DNA from: Hyphomonadaceae bacterium
Lineage (GTDB): Bacteria; Pseudomonadota; Alphaproteobacteria; Caulobacterales; Hyphomonadaceae
Direction of reading: 5' to 3'
Assembly: GCA_022844345.1 (NCBI GenBank)
Contig: JALHLU010000002.1
Coordinates: forward strand, 225,018-289,017
DNA: 64,000 bases
In this document: in pieces, positions 20,478 to 28,569 of the stretch
Position numbering within the stretch: the stretch's first letter is position 1
Layout: every line of letters begins with the position of its first letter
Notes under the pieces: model-generated
What the model saw: only the letters and a program-made list of their open reading frames with translations
Told to the model about the DNA's origin: nothing
Database searches by the model: none
Made by a program: the position numbers and the translations under genes

Positions 20478-20510
20478 ACCCCGTCGCGCCAGCCAGCGCG
20501 GCGGGGTTTG
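20478..20510 (+). terminator. Terminator after sodB
   Basis: Stem ACCCCGTCGCGC/GCGCGGCGGGGT with one T-G wobble, loop of six bases, then TTTG. It sits 27 bases after the sodB stop. Confidence 0.65.
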
Positions 20511-20630
20511 TCGTTCCACCTTCCGCCCAAATCGCACAGCTCGCCTTAGCTGTTTTGAGACGATTGCGTGCTTTGGTCTTGTCATGAGACCCTGGCGTCA
20601 GGCCGGGGCGCAGGTGGGCCTTGTATCGCA

Positions 20631-21431
20631 ATGATCCCCAACGTCCCCGGACCCGCATCGGCTGACGCTCACGCCCGCCGCCCGGCGCCGGCCAGCCCCA
20701 GCCTGCTGGAAGCCGCGATCGAACGCGGCGGACTCCATCCCTTCTTCCACGCCCGCGTCGCCATGGGCACGCGCGCCATCGTCGGCGCCGAAGCGCTCGC
20801 CCGCATCGCCTCCGCAAATGCCGGGCTCGCGGCGCCTGCAGGGTACATCGAACTCGCCGAGCGCAGCCAGCGCATCGACGCCCTGACCCTCGCCATGGCC
20901 CGCGCTGTCGCTGGCCACGCCGCAACGTTTGGCGAGCTCCCCTGCTCGATCAACGTCAGCCCCCTCTCCCTCGCCAACATCGCCTTCGCCGATGCGCTCG
21001 CCGCCGCGATCACGGACGCCGGCCTGCCGTGCTCGCGCTTCACCCTTGAGATCACGGATGCACGCCAGGCCGACTACAGCCCGCGCGCCTTCGAGACGAT
21101 GACCGCTCTGCGCGCGCACGGCTTCGGCCTCGCCCTCGACGATTTCGGCGCCGGCGCCTCCAACATCGACCGGCTGCGCAACTACCCCTTCACCGAAGTG
21201 AAGATCGACCCCGCCTTCATCCGTCTCGCGATGGACGAAGCCTTCGCCAAGGCCGCGCTCGTCTCCTGCGTCCGCCTCGCCCGCGACCACGGCCTCAACG
21301 TCGTCGCCGAAGGCGTGGAGACCCAGGAAATGTGGGACTTCATGACGTGGCTCAAGGTCGACGAAGCCCAGGGCTTCCTCCTCCACCGCCCCATGCAGCC
21401 GCAGGACTTCCGCGCCCTCCTCGGCCGCTAG
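20631..21431 (+). CDS. EAL-domain cyclic-di-GMP phosphodiesterase
   Basis: 266 residues, essentially one EAL domain with no visible sensor or transmembrane part. Catalytic signatures are present: EALAR at residues 54-58, INVSP, LEITD, LALDDFGAG, EVKIDP, VVAEGVET and QGFLLHRPM. The metal- and substrate-binding acidic residues and the Lys are kept, so hydrolysis of c-di-GMP is plausible. The start MIPNVPGP was preferred because the domain begins about 25 residues later; a TTG at 20568 would add 21 unrelated residues. It lies between sodB and a dioxygenase gene, all on the plus strand but separately spaced. Confidence 0.88.
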   Translation: MIPNVPGPASADAHARRPAPASPSLLEAAIERGGLHPFFHARVAMGTRAIVGAEALARIASANAGLAAPAGYIELAERSQRIDALTLAMARAVAGHAATFGELPCSINVSPLSLANIAFADALAAAITDAGLPCSRFTLEITDARQADYSPRAFETMTALRAHGFGLALDDFGAGASNIDRLRNYPFTEVKIDPAFIRLAMDEAFAKAALVSCVRLARDHGLNVVAEGVETQEMWDFMTWLKVDEAQGFLLHRPMQPQDFRALLGR

Positions 21432-21518
21432 ATCCGGCACTGCCGGGCATGAGCCCGCCGGCCGCGGATTGCATTCCCCGTCCTGCAGAGCAATCATCCT
21501 CGCAACGAGGAAACGCAC

Positions 21519-22373
21519 ATGGCCAACGCAGTCTACAAGACCATCACCGTCAAACCCATCTCGCCCATGCTCGGCGCCGAGATCGAAGGGGTGGACCTGT
21601 CCCAGCCGCTCTCAAACGCGCAGTTCGACGACATCCACACCGCCTTTCTCAAGCACCACGTCATCTTCTTCCGCGACCAGACGCTGACGCCCGAACAGCA
21701 TCTCGCCTTCGGGCGCCGCTGGGGCACGCTCAACGTGCATCCCTATGTGAAGAGCATGGCCGGCTACCCGGAAATCCTTGAAATCATCAAGGAGCCCACG
21801 GAGAAGATAAACTTCGGCGGCGGCTGGCATTCCGACATGAGCTTCCTCGAAGTCCCCGCTCTCGGTTCCATCCTCCACGCCATCGAAGTCCCCGAAGTCG
21901 GGGGCGACACCCTGTTCGCCAGCCAGTACGGCGCCTGGGACGCTCTCTCTCCCGGCCTCCAGAAAACGCTCGAAGGCCTGCGCGCCATCCACTCCGCAGC
22001 AGAGGAATATGGCTCCGGCGGCGCCTCCTCGAAGAAGCGCGCCTCAATGGACTCGGAAGTCGTCGGCGACGAAGTCCCCGAATACGAACACCCCGTCGTC
22101 CGCACCCATCCCGAAACCGGCCGCAAGGGTCTCTACATCAACCCCGCCTTCACGCTCCGCTTCGCCGGCTGGTCGAAGAAGGAGTCACGCCCGCTTCTGG
22201 ACTACCTGTTCGAGGTCTGCCGCCGCGAAGTCTACACCTGCCGCTTCCGCTGGCGCCCGGGCTCCATCGCCATGTGGGACAATCGCTGTGTCTGGCACTA
22301 CGCCCTCAATGATTACCACGGCCAGCGCCGCCACATGCGACGCGTCACCGTGAATGGCGATCAAGTGAGGTAG
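21519..22373 (+). CDS. TauD/TfdA-family 2-oxoglutarate-dependent dioxygenase
   Basis: 284-residue Fe(II)/2-oxoglutarate enzyme of the TauD/TfdA class, which hydroxylates substrates such as sulfonates or aryloxyalkanoates; the actual substrate cannot be told. The HxD iron motif is at residues 104-106 (GGGWHSDMSF), the distal His is in the VWHYALNDYHGQRRHMRR segment, and the Arg that binds 2-oxoglutarate follows in HMRRVTVNGD. Length is normal. Preceded by GAGGAAACGCAC. There are no transporter or sulfur genes next to it, which gives no support for a taurine role. Confidence 0.88.
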   Translation: MANAVYKTITVKPISPMLGAEIEGVDLSQPLSNAQFDDIHTAFLKHHVIFFRDQTLTPEQHLAFGRRWGTLNVHPYVKSMAGYPEILEIIKEPTEKINFGGGWHSDMSFLEVPALGSILHAIEVPEVGGDTLFASQYGAWDALSPGLQKTLEGLRAIHSAAEEYGSGGASSKKRASMDSEVVGDEVPEYEHPVVRTHPETGRKGLYINPAFTLRFAGWSKKESRPLLDYLFEVCRREVYTCRFRWRPGSIAMWDNRCVWHYALNDYHGQRRHMRRVTVNGDQVR

Positions 22374-22388
22374 GGCGCGAAGCACGCG

Positions 22389-22483
22389 CCTCGTCCGTCG
22401 ACAGGCTCAGGATGAGGCGCTTGGGCGCCAGCAGTGGTTAGGCCCATGGTGAGCCCGTCGAACCACGAGGCCGTGCTCATCGC
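22389..22483. repeat. REP-type palindromic repeat pair (family 1)
   Basis: Two units, CCTCGTCCGTCGACAGGCTC... (22389-22418) and CATGGTGAGCCCGTCGAACC... (22445-22483), face each other in the gap between convergent genes. The same unit recurs in altered form at 23881-23988. The pattern GTCGACAGGCTCAGGATGAGG with GTGAGCCCGTCGAACCACGAGG is a common extragenic repeat in related genomes (recalled, not searched). Confidence 0.7.
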
Positions 22484-22498
22484 AGACAGCCACCCCCC

Positions 22499-23212
22499 CT
22501 ATTCCTTCACCACAGTAGCCTTCTTGATCACCACCGGCGTCTTCGGCAGCTTGCCCGGGAAAGGGTCCTTCTCGCCCGGCGGCGCCAGTTCAACTCCGGC
22601 AATCGCATCGACCACGTCCATGCCCTGCACCACATGCCCGAACACCGCATAGCCGGTCGTGTTCGGCGGCGCGTCCGGCGTCGCGCCCAGCCCGGCGTTC
22701 TCTGAAAGATCGATGTAGACGGTCGACTGCCCGCTGCCCGGCTCCTCCGCCCGCGCCAGCGCAATGGCGCCGCGTGTGTGCTTGTTGTTCGCCGTCTCTA
22801 GCGGAACATTCCCCAGCTTCGGCCGGCGATACTCCAGCTTCGCATTGAGATCGCCGAACTGGATCACGAAACCCGTCTCGATCCGGTAAAAGATCGCGCC
22901 GTCATAATGCTTGCCCTTCACGAGCCCGAGAAACTGCTTGGCCGTCTTCGGCGCGCCCACCGTGTCGAGCACGACGATGATGTCGCCCAGCGTCGTCTCC
23001 AGCTTCACCTCGGGCCCAACCCATTGCGGCTCCGCCGGCGCAGGCGCGGGGTCGCGAACAGTCGCGGGATCGACAACTGGAGCGACCCCGTCGGTCGGTG
23101 TTGCGGCGCCGGTTGCCACAGAAGGATCAACCGGAGGCTGCGTCGTCTCCTGCGCCATCGCGCTCCCGCACAGCGCAACCACCAGCCCGGCAACGATCAG
23201 AATCCGCTTCAC
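22499..23212 (-). CDS. Exported cyclophilin-type peptidyl-prolyl isomerase
   Basis: 237 residues. The start is a GTG (VKRILIVAGLVVALC) with GGAGG seven bases upstream; a second in-frame GTG lies five codons earlier. A signal peptide (to GSAMAQ) is followed by a Pro/Thr/Val-rich linker and a cyclophilin domain: VKLETTLGDIIVVLD, FYRIETGFVIQFGD (active-site region), ARAEEPGSGQSTVYID and GYAVFGHVVQGMDVVDAI. It should assist folding of exported proteins in the periplasm. Some catalytic-site residues differ from the classic FHRVIPNFMIQGGD, so activity may be low. Confidence 0.9.
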   Translation of the reverse strand: MKRILIVAGLVVALCGSAMAQETTQPPVDPSVATGAATPTDGVAPVVDPATVRDPAPAPAEPQWVGPEVKLETTLGDIIVVLDTVGAPKTAKQFLGLVKGKHYDGAIFYRIETGFVIQFGDLNAKLEYRRPKLGNVPLETANNKHTRGAIALARAEEPGSGQSTVYIDLSENAGLGATPDAPPNTTGYAVFGHVVQGMDVVDAIAGVELAPPGEKDPFPGKLPKTPVVIKKATVVKE

Positions 23213-23451
23213 GCCAATAGCCTCCACCGCTTCTCCACGAGCCTACCACCGCAAGCTCACCGGCCAACCCCCAGTCGCAGCCGCGAGGCGGTGGGGGTCG
23301 CGCGCAAAGCCCGATTTGTGTGAAACCGCCCATCCGAAACTGTCGGAGGCAGAAAAAACTCCGCCCACCATTTCAACCCCTTCGCGCCAAAACTTGTCGG
23401 ACGTAGCCGCGCAGAACCAGCCGGGCCGCGGATGAGCGCAATATACTCCCC

Positions 23452-24057
23452 ATGTCCTGGCTCTGGATCATCCTGCGCTATCTCTTCCCCGGCGATCCCA
23501 TCCGCCAGGTCGCCGAAGGCCTACGTCATCGCGCGCTGCAACTCGTCCACGTCTCGCAAGACGAAGCCACGCTCGCCGAACTCCTGATCAACCCAGCCCT
23601 GCGCCTCCACCTCGAACAGCTGATCCTCGACGCCGAAGACTCCCTCCGCCTCTGGATCGCCATGCGCGGCTGCCAGATCGCCCGCATCCGCCCCGGCCTG
23701 CCGCACAAGCGCAGCACGCCGCGCCTCACCCACGCCAAAAGCCTGCCCGAACTCCTCGCGCGCATCGCCGCGCTCGTCATCGCCTGCACCGAAATGGAAG
23801 CACGCGCGCAAGCCCACGCTGAAAAGCTGAAACGCCTGCGCGACGCCGATCCGCTCGCAGCCTACACCTCGCCCGCAGCCCATGGTTCGACGGACGCCGC
23901 GCGTTGCGCGGCTGCTCACCATGAGGCGGCGGGTGTGGCGCAATCCCTCTCAGGCCTCATGGCGTTGCGTCCGTCGAACGACAGGGCCGCGCTCACAGCC
24001 CTCGCTGCAAGCCTAACACGCGGACCCCCACACTCGATTGCAGGAGCGAACCCGTAA
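23452..24057 (+). CDS. Hypothetical protein with repeat-derived C-terminus
   Basis: 201 residues, unrecognised. The N-terminus MSWLWIILRYLFPGDPI is hydrophobic. Residues 20-140 are helical and rich in Leu, Ala and Arg (LINPALRLHLEQLILDAEDSLRLWIAMRGCQIARIR). From about residue 143 onwards the coding sequence is formed by the REP-like repeat at 23881-23988 and becomes low-complexity Ala/Ser/Arg, so the natural end of the protein was probably earlier. The first 140 codons have the third-position GC bias of neighbouring genes, which supports a real gene. Confidence 0.6.
   Translation: MSWLWIILRYLFPGDPIRQVAEGLRHRALQLVHVSQDEATLAELLINPALRLHLEQLILDAEDSLRLWIAMRGCQIARIRPGLPHKRSTPRLTHAKSLPELLARIAALVIACTEMEARAQAHAEKLKRLRDADPLAAYTSPAAHGSTDAARCAAAHHEAAGVAQSLSGLMALRPSNDRAALTALAASLTRGPPHSIAGANP
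23881..23988. repeat. REP-type palindromic repeat (family 1), inside a coding frame
   Basis: CATGGTTCGACGGACG...CTGCTCACCATGAGGC is the reverse of the 22445 unit with a GC-rich inverted segment (GCCGCGCGTTGCGCGGC) between its halves. It is followed by the partner GCCTCATGG...CCGTCGAACGACAGG. It occupies the 3' end of the 23452-24057 frame. Confidence 0.65.
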
Positions 24058-24063
24058 ACACAC

Positions 24064-24084
24064 CTCGCAGGTTTCACCTGCGAG
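24064..24084. terminator. Hairpin between convergent genes
   Basis: CTCGCAGGT/ACCTGCGAG, nine perfect base pairs with a three-base TTC loop, in the 44-bp gap between two convergent genes. No U-run, so a bidirectional terminator is only possible. Confidence 0.4.
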
Positions 24085-24101
24085 AACGCGCCCCCGTGCG
24101 C

Positions 24102-24962
24102 TTACCAGGCCAGCAGCGGCATCGCATACCGGGCGCTCACGCCCTCGCCCGCCAGCAGCTCTCGCGCCCAAACCTCGAACGCCTCTCCCATCTGCATAGC
24201 GTGTCCATGGATACCGCTGCCGATGAATAGCGCGTCCATGCCCTGCCGGTTGGCGCCCAGCACATCTGTCGACGGCCCATCGCCGATCGCCAGGGTCCGC
24301 GCCTTGCTCACCGCCGACCCGCGTATCTCAGCCGCCCGCTCAAACGCCAGCTCATAGATCGGCGCATCGGGCTTGCCAGGATAAACCACCTGCCCGCCCT
24401 CTTCCTCATAGATCCTCGCCAACGCCCCCGCCGACCAGATCAACCGGTCGCCGCGCCGGAACTGCACATCCGGATTGGCGCAGATCATCGGCAAGCCATG
24501 ACCCACAAGCCGTTTCATCTCATCGCGATAGGGCTCAGGCGTCCCGTTCGGAAAGTCGCGCAGGCTGGTGCAGCACACCACTTTCGCCCGCGCCGGATCA
24601 TCCGTCAGCTCGAGGCCCAGCCCGGCATAGACGGCCTCATCCCCGCCAAGCCCGATCGGATAGACCGGCCCCGGCGCAAGCCGCGCCAGCTCGTTCCGCG
24701 TGGCATCTCCCGAGGCCACGCAATCGTCGAAACAGTCCATGGGCACGCCCAGCTGAGGGAACAGGCCCGTCACGCGATGCTTCGGCACAGGCGCATTGGT
24801 AATCAGGATCACCGGCCCGCGCGTCTCGCGGAACTTGCGCAGCGCGATGCACGCATCGCCAAACGCTTCGCGACCGTTGTGGACCACGCCCCACACATCA
24901 CAGAGGATGGCGTCGTACTCGCCAGCGACGTCGGACAGGCCTGGCAGCAAACTCGCCATCAC
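24102..24962 (-). CDS. TIGR01459-type HAD-superfamily class IIA hydrolase
   Basis: 286 residues. HAD motif I is ILCDVWGVVHNGREAF (nucleophile Asp), with the DxWGVxHxG form that marks the TIGR01459/NagD-like class IIA group. Motif II is VILITNAPVP, the cap begins after FDDCVASGDATRNEL, and the late motif is KARTLAIGDGPSTDVLGANRQGMDALFIGSGIHG. Such enzymes are phosphatases acting on small sugar phosphates or nucleotides; the substrate here is unknown. The tipF-like gene begins upstream on the same strand with only 3 bp between, suggesting an operon. Confidence 0.88.
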   Translation of the reverse strand: MMASLLPGLSDVAGEYDAILCDVWGVVHNGREAFGDACIALRKFRETRGPVILITNAPVPKHRVTGLFPQLGVPMDCFDDCVASGDATRNELARLAPGPVYPIGLGGDEAVYAGLGLELTDDPARAKVVCCTSLRDFPNGTPEPYRDEMKRLVGHGLPMICANPDVQFRRGDRLIWSAGALARIYEEEGGQVVYPGKPDAPIYELAFERAAEIRGSAVSKARTLAIGDGPSTDVLGANRQGMDALFIGSGIHGHAMQMGEAFEVWARELLAGEGVSARYAMPLLAW

Positions 24963-24965
24963 GCG

Positions 24966-26216
24966 CTACATGGCGCTGGCGGAAACGCGGCGGATGAAGT
25001 CCGGCGGCGGCGCCGTTTCAGTCTGCAGCGTGCCCTTGATCGGGCGCGGCTGGCCGAACACGTGGCCCTGGCCATAAGGGATCTCGAACTCGAGAATCTC
25101 GATGACGGATTTCTCCGCCTCCACCTTTTCGGCGATAAGGTCGATGCCATAGCGCACGAACAACGCTGGCACGTCTTCCGGCGCGATGTCGCGCGTGATC
25201 GCGGAGATCGGCCGCTCGCCGCCCGGCGTCAGCTCCTCGAGCAGGCGCTCGCCATTGATCTTGAGGAAGCGCACGCCGGCCGCCTGCAGCTCCGGCAGGT
25301 CGAAGTTCAGGCCATCGCCCTTGTCGAGCGAGAAGCGGAAGCCCAGCTCCTTGAGCCGCAGCATGTTGCGCGCGGCGATGTCCGAGCGGGACTTGAAGGC
25401 GCGCACGCTGATCTCGAAGATCATCGCATACGCCATGTCGCGGTTCTCGCGCATGAAGTCGATGAAGTTCGTGAAGAACTGCTCGTCCTCGAGCGAGGCC
25501 ATGGAGATGTTGCAGAACACGCCGATACGCTGGTCCCGCTCCGACAGGCGCCGCACGATCTGCACGCAGCGGAACAGAAGAAGGTTGTCGATGACACCCA
25601 ACAGGTTGGCGCGCTCGGCCGCCGCAAGGAATTCCGTCGGCATGATCACGCGGCCATCGGCCCGGCGCAGTCGCGTGAAGCCTTCGTAGAAACAGGTCCT
25701 GCGCTGCGGCAGGTTCACGATGGGCTGAAGGTGCAGATCAACGCGGTTCTCGCGCAGTGCGTCTTTCACGGCGTCAAGGATCGAGGCGCCGTCCGCTCCA
25801 ACCTCAGGGACAGCCACCGTCTGGTTGCGAACGCTGTTGAGCCGTGTCTCGAACCGTTTCGACAGTCCCTGGATCATGCCCTCGAGGCCGCGCATCTCGT
25901 TGACGATCGACTCGCGGCGGGCGGCCACCTCGGTGTCAAAGTCGCGCTTGAGCTCGATGGAACGCTCTTCAGCTTGCGCGATCCGCCCCGTGAGCTTGCG
26001 GATGTCCTGCTTGAGATCGTGGATATCGTTCTTGCTGACCGCGCTGCCAGAGCGCGAGGCGGCCATGTGCAGCTGGATTAGGGCAAGCGAACACGTCGCC
26101 CCGATGATCGCCGCCGTCACGGCGTCGAACCCCTGGTACAGGTGCAGGGCAACTGCACCGACCGTCGACGCCGTAATGTAAACGAGCGCCAGCATGATGT
26201 GGGCGATAACAGGCAT
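24966..26216 (-). CDS. tipF: TipF-like c-di-GMP receptor with degenerate EAL domain
   Basis: 416 residues. Two N-terminal transmembrane helices (about 3-22 and 32-50), a coiled coil (KNDIHDLKQDIRKLTGRIAQAEERSIELKRDF region, about 60-125), then an EAL fold (about 145-395). The EAL motif is replaced by EGF (CFYEGFTRL) and DDFG by DKGD (FSLDKGD), so hydrolysis is unlikely. This architecture is that of Caulobacter TipF, a c-di-GMP-binding factor needed for flagellum placement and assembly at the pole. The name rests on architecture, and no flagellar genes are in the window. Confidence 0.75.
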   Translation of the reverse strand: MPVIAHIMLALVYITASTVGAVALHLYQGFDAVTAAIIGATCSLALIQLHMAASRSGSAVSKNDIHDLKQDIRKLTGRIAQAEERSIELKRDFDTEVAARRESIVNEMRGLEGMIQGLSKRFETRLNSVRNQTVAVPEVGADGASILDAVKDALRENRVDLHLQPIVNLPQRRTCFYEGFTRLRRADGRVIMPTEFLAAAERANLLGVIDNLLLFRCVQIVRRLSERDQRIGVFCNISMASLEDEQFFTNFIDFMRENRDMAYAMIFEISVRAFKSRSDIAARNMLRLKELGFRFSLDKGDGLNFDLPELQAAGVRFLKINGERLLEELTPGGERPISAITRDIAPEDVPALFVRYGIDLIAEKVEAEKSVIEILEFEIPYGQGHVFGQPRPIKGTLQTETAPPPDFIRRVSASAM

Positions 26217-26682
26217 TGTAACCGGAGCAGCCCCTCAGGTTGTAGACGTGCGCGTCCACGTTCTTGTTTCTGTTGGCATCCGCGCCGAATGACAAGTGAA
26301 GAACGTCGCGGCGCTGCAGCGCACGCTGCGGCAGCCCAGGCGGCTGGACCGGTCTTGCAGCCCGTTCGCTCGTCTTGCTCTGGATTTGGGCATGATTACG
26401 TGCCTGCCTGCCCGGACCGATCTCGACTGATGTTGTCTTTGGGTCACATCGTGCCGGTCTTGTGATCGAGCCCCGCATTCCGCCATGGACAAGTGTAAAT
26501 GACCTGCCCTTAAGTCGCCATAATCGAACGCGCCGGCCTTCGGGGGACCTCACAGGAGGTTTGAAGGCTGGTGTCGGGGGCGACCGGGGAGCGCGGGGGT
26601 TTCGGCAAAGGCTGGAACCCCCGCCTGCCGTTTCAGGGCAGCGTTTCCATTGGGCCACCCCCTGCGATTGCAGGATTTTCTG
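26217..26682. other. 466-bp spacer, no gene recognised
   Basis: Lies upstream of tipF and downstream of the MBL-fold gene. It contains a strong hairpin at 26610-26640 (GCGGGGGTT/AACCCCCGC, nine pairs) that may end transcription of the MBL-fold gene. Otherwise no supported feature. Confidence 0.5.
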
Positions 26683-27603
26683 TCAGTTCCTCACCACCGG
26701 CCGGTCGCCGGTAAGGTCGACCTGCATGCCGCCCAGCCCGAGCTCGGCCTTCGTCTCAGGCCTTGCCGCGATCAGCTCCCGCCAGGCCGCATGGGCCGCC
26801 TTCGCCGTATCGGGCACGACCAGCGCCGCGGCCAGCTTGCCCTGAGCCGCTACGTCCAGTGTTTCAGAGACGTCGAGGCATCGTTGGGTCCCCCTGGCCA
26901 GCGCAGTGGACCCGCTCGACAGAATTCCCGCCGCCATCCGGGCTCCCCTGATGGCTGCGAGGATCGTTTCGGGCCCGGCACGGCATCCCGCCAAGACGAG
27001 CGACTTATCGTCAAAATCCACCCGATAGACCCGCCCGCGTCCATCATCCGACCGGAACACCCGGATCGCCACCACGCCCGAATCGAAGACGATCCGGCCC
27101 GCCAGCCCTTCGTCGACTCCATCCAGTCCAACCTGGAGGCGTACAGCCTGATCCGCCGAAGCCAGCAAGTTCGCCCCGTCCACAACGGCCACCAGCCCAT
27201 CCGGCCCGTTGACCTTCAGCGGCTCGCCCCGCCCGGCCCGCCTTGCAGCCCGCGCAAACCCGGGCAGGCCCGCCACGGAGTCGAGATCCAGATCCGGCAC
27301 CAGCACGAGGTCCACGTCGGCGCGAACGAGTCTGAGATCCCCCAGGCTTTCTGCGGCGCCCTCTCCGGCCCCGAACAGGAAGGCCAGGCCGCCCGCCTCC
27401 ACCAGCACACATCGGCCAGCCTCGCACAGCGTGGCGCGAAACGCCTCGGCCGGCGCCGCAACCCCTGGCCCCCCGCGTGCTTTCACTTCGCCCTGATAGG
27501 CCTCGACCGCGCTGCCGGATCGTTGCGACAGCAGCCAGCCCCCGGCGGCCAGCGCCGATACCGCCAGCAACCCGAACAACAGGAGATCCCGCCGAACGCG
27601 CAC
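26683..27603 (-). CDS. Membrane-anchored, metal-site-deficient metallo-beta-lactamase-fold protein
   Basis: 306 residues: a basic start, one hydrophobic anchor (8-25), then a domain that follows the MBL/RNase Z-like order. LVPDLDLDSVAGLPGF (101-116) sits exactly where active enzymes read T-H-x-H-x-D-H-x-x-GLP, with His to Asp, His to Asp and His to Ser changes. RGEPLKVNGPDGL (126-137) matches the usual GRGxPLxVYGP stretch, and YRVDFDDKSLVLAGCRAG (193-210) matches the SGDT stretch with the Asp lost. Fold assignment is inference from this alignment. It should not bind the two zinc ions. It ends four bases before, and may share an operon with, the upstream FAH-family gene. Confidence 0.65.
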   Translation of the reverse strand: MRVRRDLLLFGLLAVSALAAGGWLLSQRSGSAVEAYQGEVKARGGPGVAAPAEAFRATLCEAGRCVLVEAGGLAFLFGAGEGAAESLGDLRLVRADVDLVLVPDLDLDSVAGLPGFARAARRAGRGEPLKVNGPDGLVAVVDGANLLASADQAVRLQVGLDGVDEGLAGRIVFDSGVVAIRVFRSDDGRGRVYRVDFDDKSLVLAGCRAGPETILAAIRGARMAAGILSSGSTALARGTQRCLDVSETLDVAAQGKLAAALVVPDTAKAAHAAWRELIAARPETKAELGLGGMQVDLTGDRPVVRN

Positions 27604-27606
27604 GCC

Positions 27607-28479
27607 CTACCCGATCCGCGTCTCTGCGGTCTCCTGTATGATGGTCGCCTCGATGACGCCAAGGCGTTCCACCTCGACGCGGACAATGTCCCCCACCTTC
27701 ACGAACTTCGGCGGCGTGAACGCCGCGCCCACGCCGGCAGGCGTTCCAGTGAACAGGAGATCGCCGGGCTCCAACGCAAACGCCTTGGTCAGGTGCTCGA
27801 TCTGCTCGGCGACGTTGAAGATCATCTCGGCCGTATTGCCATTCTGCCGCAGCTCGCCATTGACCCAGCACTTGAGGGCGAGCTTGCCGACATCGCCCGC
27901 CTCGTCCGGTGTTGTGATCCACGGCCCCACGGGACCGTGCGTGTCGAAGCCCTTGCCCATGATCATGGTCTGGGTCGCGCGCTGCCAGTCGCGAACCGAA
28001 TAGTCGCAACCGGTCATGTAGCCGCCAATGATCTCGTGCGCACGCTCGCGCGGCACATGCCGCCCGCGCTTGCCGATCACCACTACCAGCTCGACTTCAT
28101 AGTCCAGCGCCGTCGACACCGCCGGCATCAGCACCGGGTCGAACGGCCCATGCAGGCAGGTTTCCTGCTTGTTGAACCACATCTGGGTCGTTGGCGGTTC
28201 GCGCCCGGTCTCCTTGGCGTGGTCGCGATAGTTGAGGCCGATGCCCAACATCTTGCCCGGCCGGCCCACCGGCGCATGCAGGCGAACCTCAGACAACGGG
28301 AACCGCGGGGCAGACTGCGCGGCGCGCACGACAGCTTCCATGCCAGCCTCCCCCGCAGCCAGAATATCCACAGGATTGGGAGACAGATGCGGCGCCGCAG
28401 CACGCAGGTCCACCACTTCACCGCCGATGACCAGCCCCGGACCGGATCGGTTCGTTGCCTCGAAAACACAGAGCCGCAT
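27607..28479 (-). CDS. Fumarylacetoacetate hydrolase-family protein
   Basis: 290 residues. The C-terminal FAH fold is clear: KMLGIGLNYRDHAKETG, LDYEVELVVVIGKRGRHV with the acidic metal ligands, GGYMTGCDYSVRDWQ, KGFDTHGPVGPWI, QNGNTAEMIFNVAEQIEHLT and LEPGDLLFTGTPAGVG. Family members cleave C-C bonds or decarboxylate 2-oxo acids in aromatic or sugar catabolism; the substrate here is not known, since no catabolic neighbours are present. It is divergent from the DUF262 gene, 90 bp away. Confidence 0.9.
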   Translation of the reverse strand: MRLCVFEATNRSGPGLVIGGEVVDLRAAAPHLSPNPVDILAAGEAGMEAVVRAAQSAPRFPLSEVRLHAPVGRPGKMLGIGLNYRDHAKETGREPPTTQMWFNKQETCLHGPFDPVLMPAVSTALDYEVELVVVIGKRGRHVPRERAHEIIGGYMTGCDYSVRDWQRATQTMIMGKGFDTHGPVGPWITTPDEAGDVGKLALKCWVNGELRQNGNTAEMIFNVAEQIEHLTKAFALEPGDLLFTGTPAGVGAAFTPPKFVKVGDIVRVEVERLGVIEATIIQETAETRIG

Positions 28480-28569
28480 GAGTCACCCGTTCATCACCAG
28501 CACGGGAGATTGGACCGCGCCGTCTTCTATGGATAGCTACAGCAAGTTCAGTTCCGGGAAGCGTACGCC

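Noticed and set aside
26511..26526. CtrA-like TTAA-N7 site upstream of tipF
   Set aside because: The second half reads TAAT rather than TTAA and it lies nearly 300 bp from the start codon.
26600..26682. tRNA-Phe-like anticodon arm (CTGCC-CTGAAAC-GGCAG) on the minus strand
   Set aside because: The flanking acceptor and T arms do not pair, and no TTCRA T-loop or CCA-type end fits; the adjoining GCGGGGGTT hairpin explains the structure better.
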